This document shows, one piece after another, positions 23,041 through 23,590 of a stretch of DNA of 23,590 nt; the first letter of the stretch is position 1; each line of letters opens with the position of its first letter. The notes beneath the pieces were generated by a model. The model ran no database searches. It worked only from the letters and a program-made list of their open reading frames with translations, and had not been told where the DNA came from. Origin of the DNA: JBKEDS01 sp047975545 (GTDB taxonomy: Bacteria; Bacteroidota; Bacteroidia; Flavobacteriales; Flavobacteriaceae); contig JBKEDS010000031.1 of assembly GCA_047975545.1 (NCBI GenBank), positions 1-23,590 on the forward strand, written 5' to 3'. The position numbers and the translations under genes are program-made.

Positions 23041-23130
23041 CCCCGCGTTAGGGATTGAGGCTTTGTTGGAGCTCCTTGGAAAGAGCGACTGCCGAAAGCC
23101 CGACCCCGAACAAATTTCGGGGTAACGCCC
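23041..23130. repeat. ~90 nt palindromic-ended intergenic repeat upstream of ftsY
   Basis: The element runs from CCCCGCGTTAGGGATTGAGG to GGGGTAACGCCC and has inverted termini GCGTTA (23045-23050) and TAACGC (23123-23128). Near the right end is a strong hairpin with an 8 bp stem: ACCCCGAA (23103-23110), a 5 nt loop, and TTCGGGGT (23116-23123). It resembles a dispersed intergenic repeat I know from many Bacteroidota genomes (GGGCGTTnCCC ... CAATCCCTAACGC type). No protein-coding signal was seen in it. Confidence 0.65.
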
Positions 23131-23204
23131 TTATTGTTGTTGCAATTTTATTGCCATAGTGGCGGTTCTGAATTTTTGTCAGGGTAACCAGTTCAAATAT
23201 AAAC

Positions 23205-23244
23205 ATAAAAAAGCTGCTTTCTAAATAAAAGAAAGCAGCTTTTT
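23205..23244 (-). terminator. intrinsic terminator after the rpmG/DUF4295 unit
   Basis: The arms around GCTGCTTTC and GAAAGCAGC extend with flanking A and T runs (about 23207-23222 and 23230-23244) into a long perfect stem with a short AT-rich loop. On the minus strand the hairpin is followed by TTTTTTATGTTT. It lies 20 nt after the DUF4295 stop at 23264. The symmetric A/T flanks could let it work in both directions. Confidence 0.85.
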
Positions 23245-23263
23245 GTATTTGGTGTAAAATGGG

Positions 23264-23416
23264 TTATTTTGCTTTTAGGAACTCGTCGACCTGCTCGGGG
23301 GCCATGATGGACTCCACGAACATGTAGGCGCCGGTTTTGGGCGATTTTACCATTTTTATAGCTTTTGTTAATCGTTTTGAAGCGGTTTGCAGGGTTGCTA
23401 CTGTTTTCTTTGCCAT
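23264..23416 (-). CDS. DUF4295-family small protein of the L28-L33 neighbourhood
   Basis: A 50-residue basic protein from the ATG at 23414-23416 to the TAA at 23264-23266, starting MAKKTVATLQTASKRLTKAI and ending SIMAPEQVDEFLKAK. This is the classic DUF4295 protein, encoded directly after ribosomal protein L33 in Bacteroidota. Its exact role is not established. The location and charge suggest a ribosome-associated protein, and recent work in the phylum may have assigned it one. The gap to rpmG upstream is 45 nt, and a strong terminator follows. Confidence 0.92.
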   Translation of the reverse strand: MAKKTVATLQTASKRLTKAIKMVKSPKTGAYMFVESIMAPEQVDEFLKAK

Positions 23417-23461
23417 GGTTTTATTGTTTTATTTGGAATGTTACCTTGGTAAAATTCTAAA

Positions 23462-23590
23462 TTATTTAATTTCTTTGTGAACGGTCATGCGCTTTAGGAT
23501 GGGATTGAATTTTTTAATCTCCATGCGGTCGGGCGTGTTTTTTTTGTTCTTGGTTGTAACGTAGCGCGAGGTTCCGGGCATGCCTGACTC
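23462..23590 (-). CDS. rpmG: 50S ribosomal protein L33 (C-terminal part, cut by window edge)
   Basis: The frame enters at the right edge and ends with TAA at 23462-23464. The 42 visible residues begin ESGMPGTSRYVTTKNKKNTP, continue with DRMEIKKFNPILKRMTVHKE and end in IK. This is the typical C-terminal two-thirds of Bacteroidota L33. The N-terminus, about 18 residues, lies outside the window, so the start and any zinc-binding cysteine there cannot be seen. The expected upstream neighbour is rpmB (L28). Confidence 0.95.
   Translation of the reverse strand, partial: ESGMPGTSRYVTTKNKKNTPDRMEIKKFNPILKRMTVHKEIK

Noticed and set aside
1..23590. CRISPR array or tRNA genes
   Set aside because: I saw no regularly spaced identical repeats and no cloverleaf-like sequence with a CCA-adjacent acceptor stem when reading both strands; a tRNA scan would confirm.

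Overview
This 23.6 kb window looks like ordinary chromosome from a member of the Bacteroidota, most probably Flavobacteriaceae. I infer this from four things: the gene order rpmG - DUF4295 - ftsY, the order spoT-like - fur-like - purA, weak or absent Shine-Dalgarno sequences with AT-rich leaders, and Bacteroidota-type -7 boxes (TAnnTTTG) before some genes. No rRNA, tRNA or CRISPR array was seen.

Layout. (i) Positions 1-1309 are an accessory patch: the 5' part of an IS1182-like transposase running off the left edge, a ~105 nt imperfect palindrome, and a two-gene PIN toxin/small-partner module. The patch ends right at the stop codon of purA. (ii) 1310-5292 (minus) is a compact purA / Fur-family / bifunctional (p)ppGpp synthetase-hydrolase block, transcribed in the order spoT-like, fur-like, purA. 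(iii) 5293-5635 is non-coding and repeat-bearing. (iv) 5636-7530 holds rdgB, a DUF486 membrane protein, hpf and rlmH; hpf and rlmH converge and share stop-codon bases. (v) 7658-12012 (plus) holds nadC, then after a terminator a YihY/BrkB membrane protein translationally coupled to priA. (vi) 12018-16390 (minus) holds three small orphan genes (a cytoplasmic protein, a secreted protein and a lipoprotein), a membrane-anchored AraC-type regulator, miaA, and a voltage-sensor-type potassium channel with a C-terminal zinc ribbon. (vii) 16566-17718 (plus) is an isolated, overlapping gene pair: a compact HipA-like kinase and a DUF3037 protein. (viii) 17713-23590 (minus) is the rpmG / DUF4295 / ftsY / rimO neighbourhood, with a 950-residue glycoside hydrolase family 2 enzyme lying between ftsY and rimO.

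Most of the window is core information processing and housekeeping: ribosome modification and hibernation, tRNA modification, primosome, protein targeting, NAD and purine synthesis, stringent response. The best candidates for less-described biology are the HipA-like kinase/DUF3037 pair, the PIN module with its reversed gene order, perfect operator-like palindrome and flanking inverted repeats, and the channel with a C-terminal zinc ribbon. None of these proves a new system from sequence alone.
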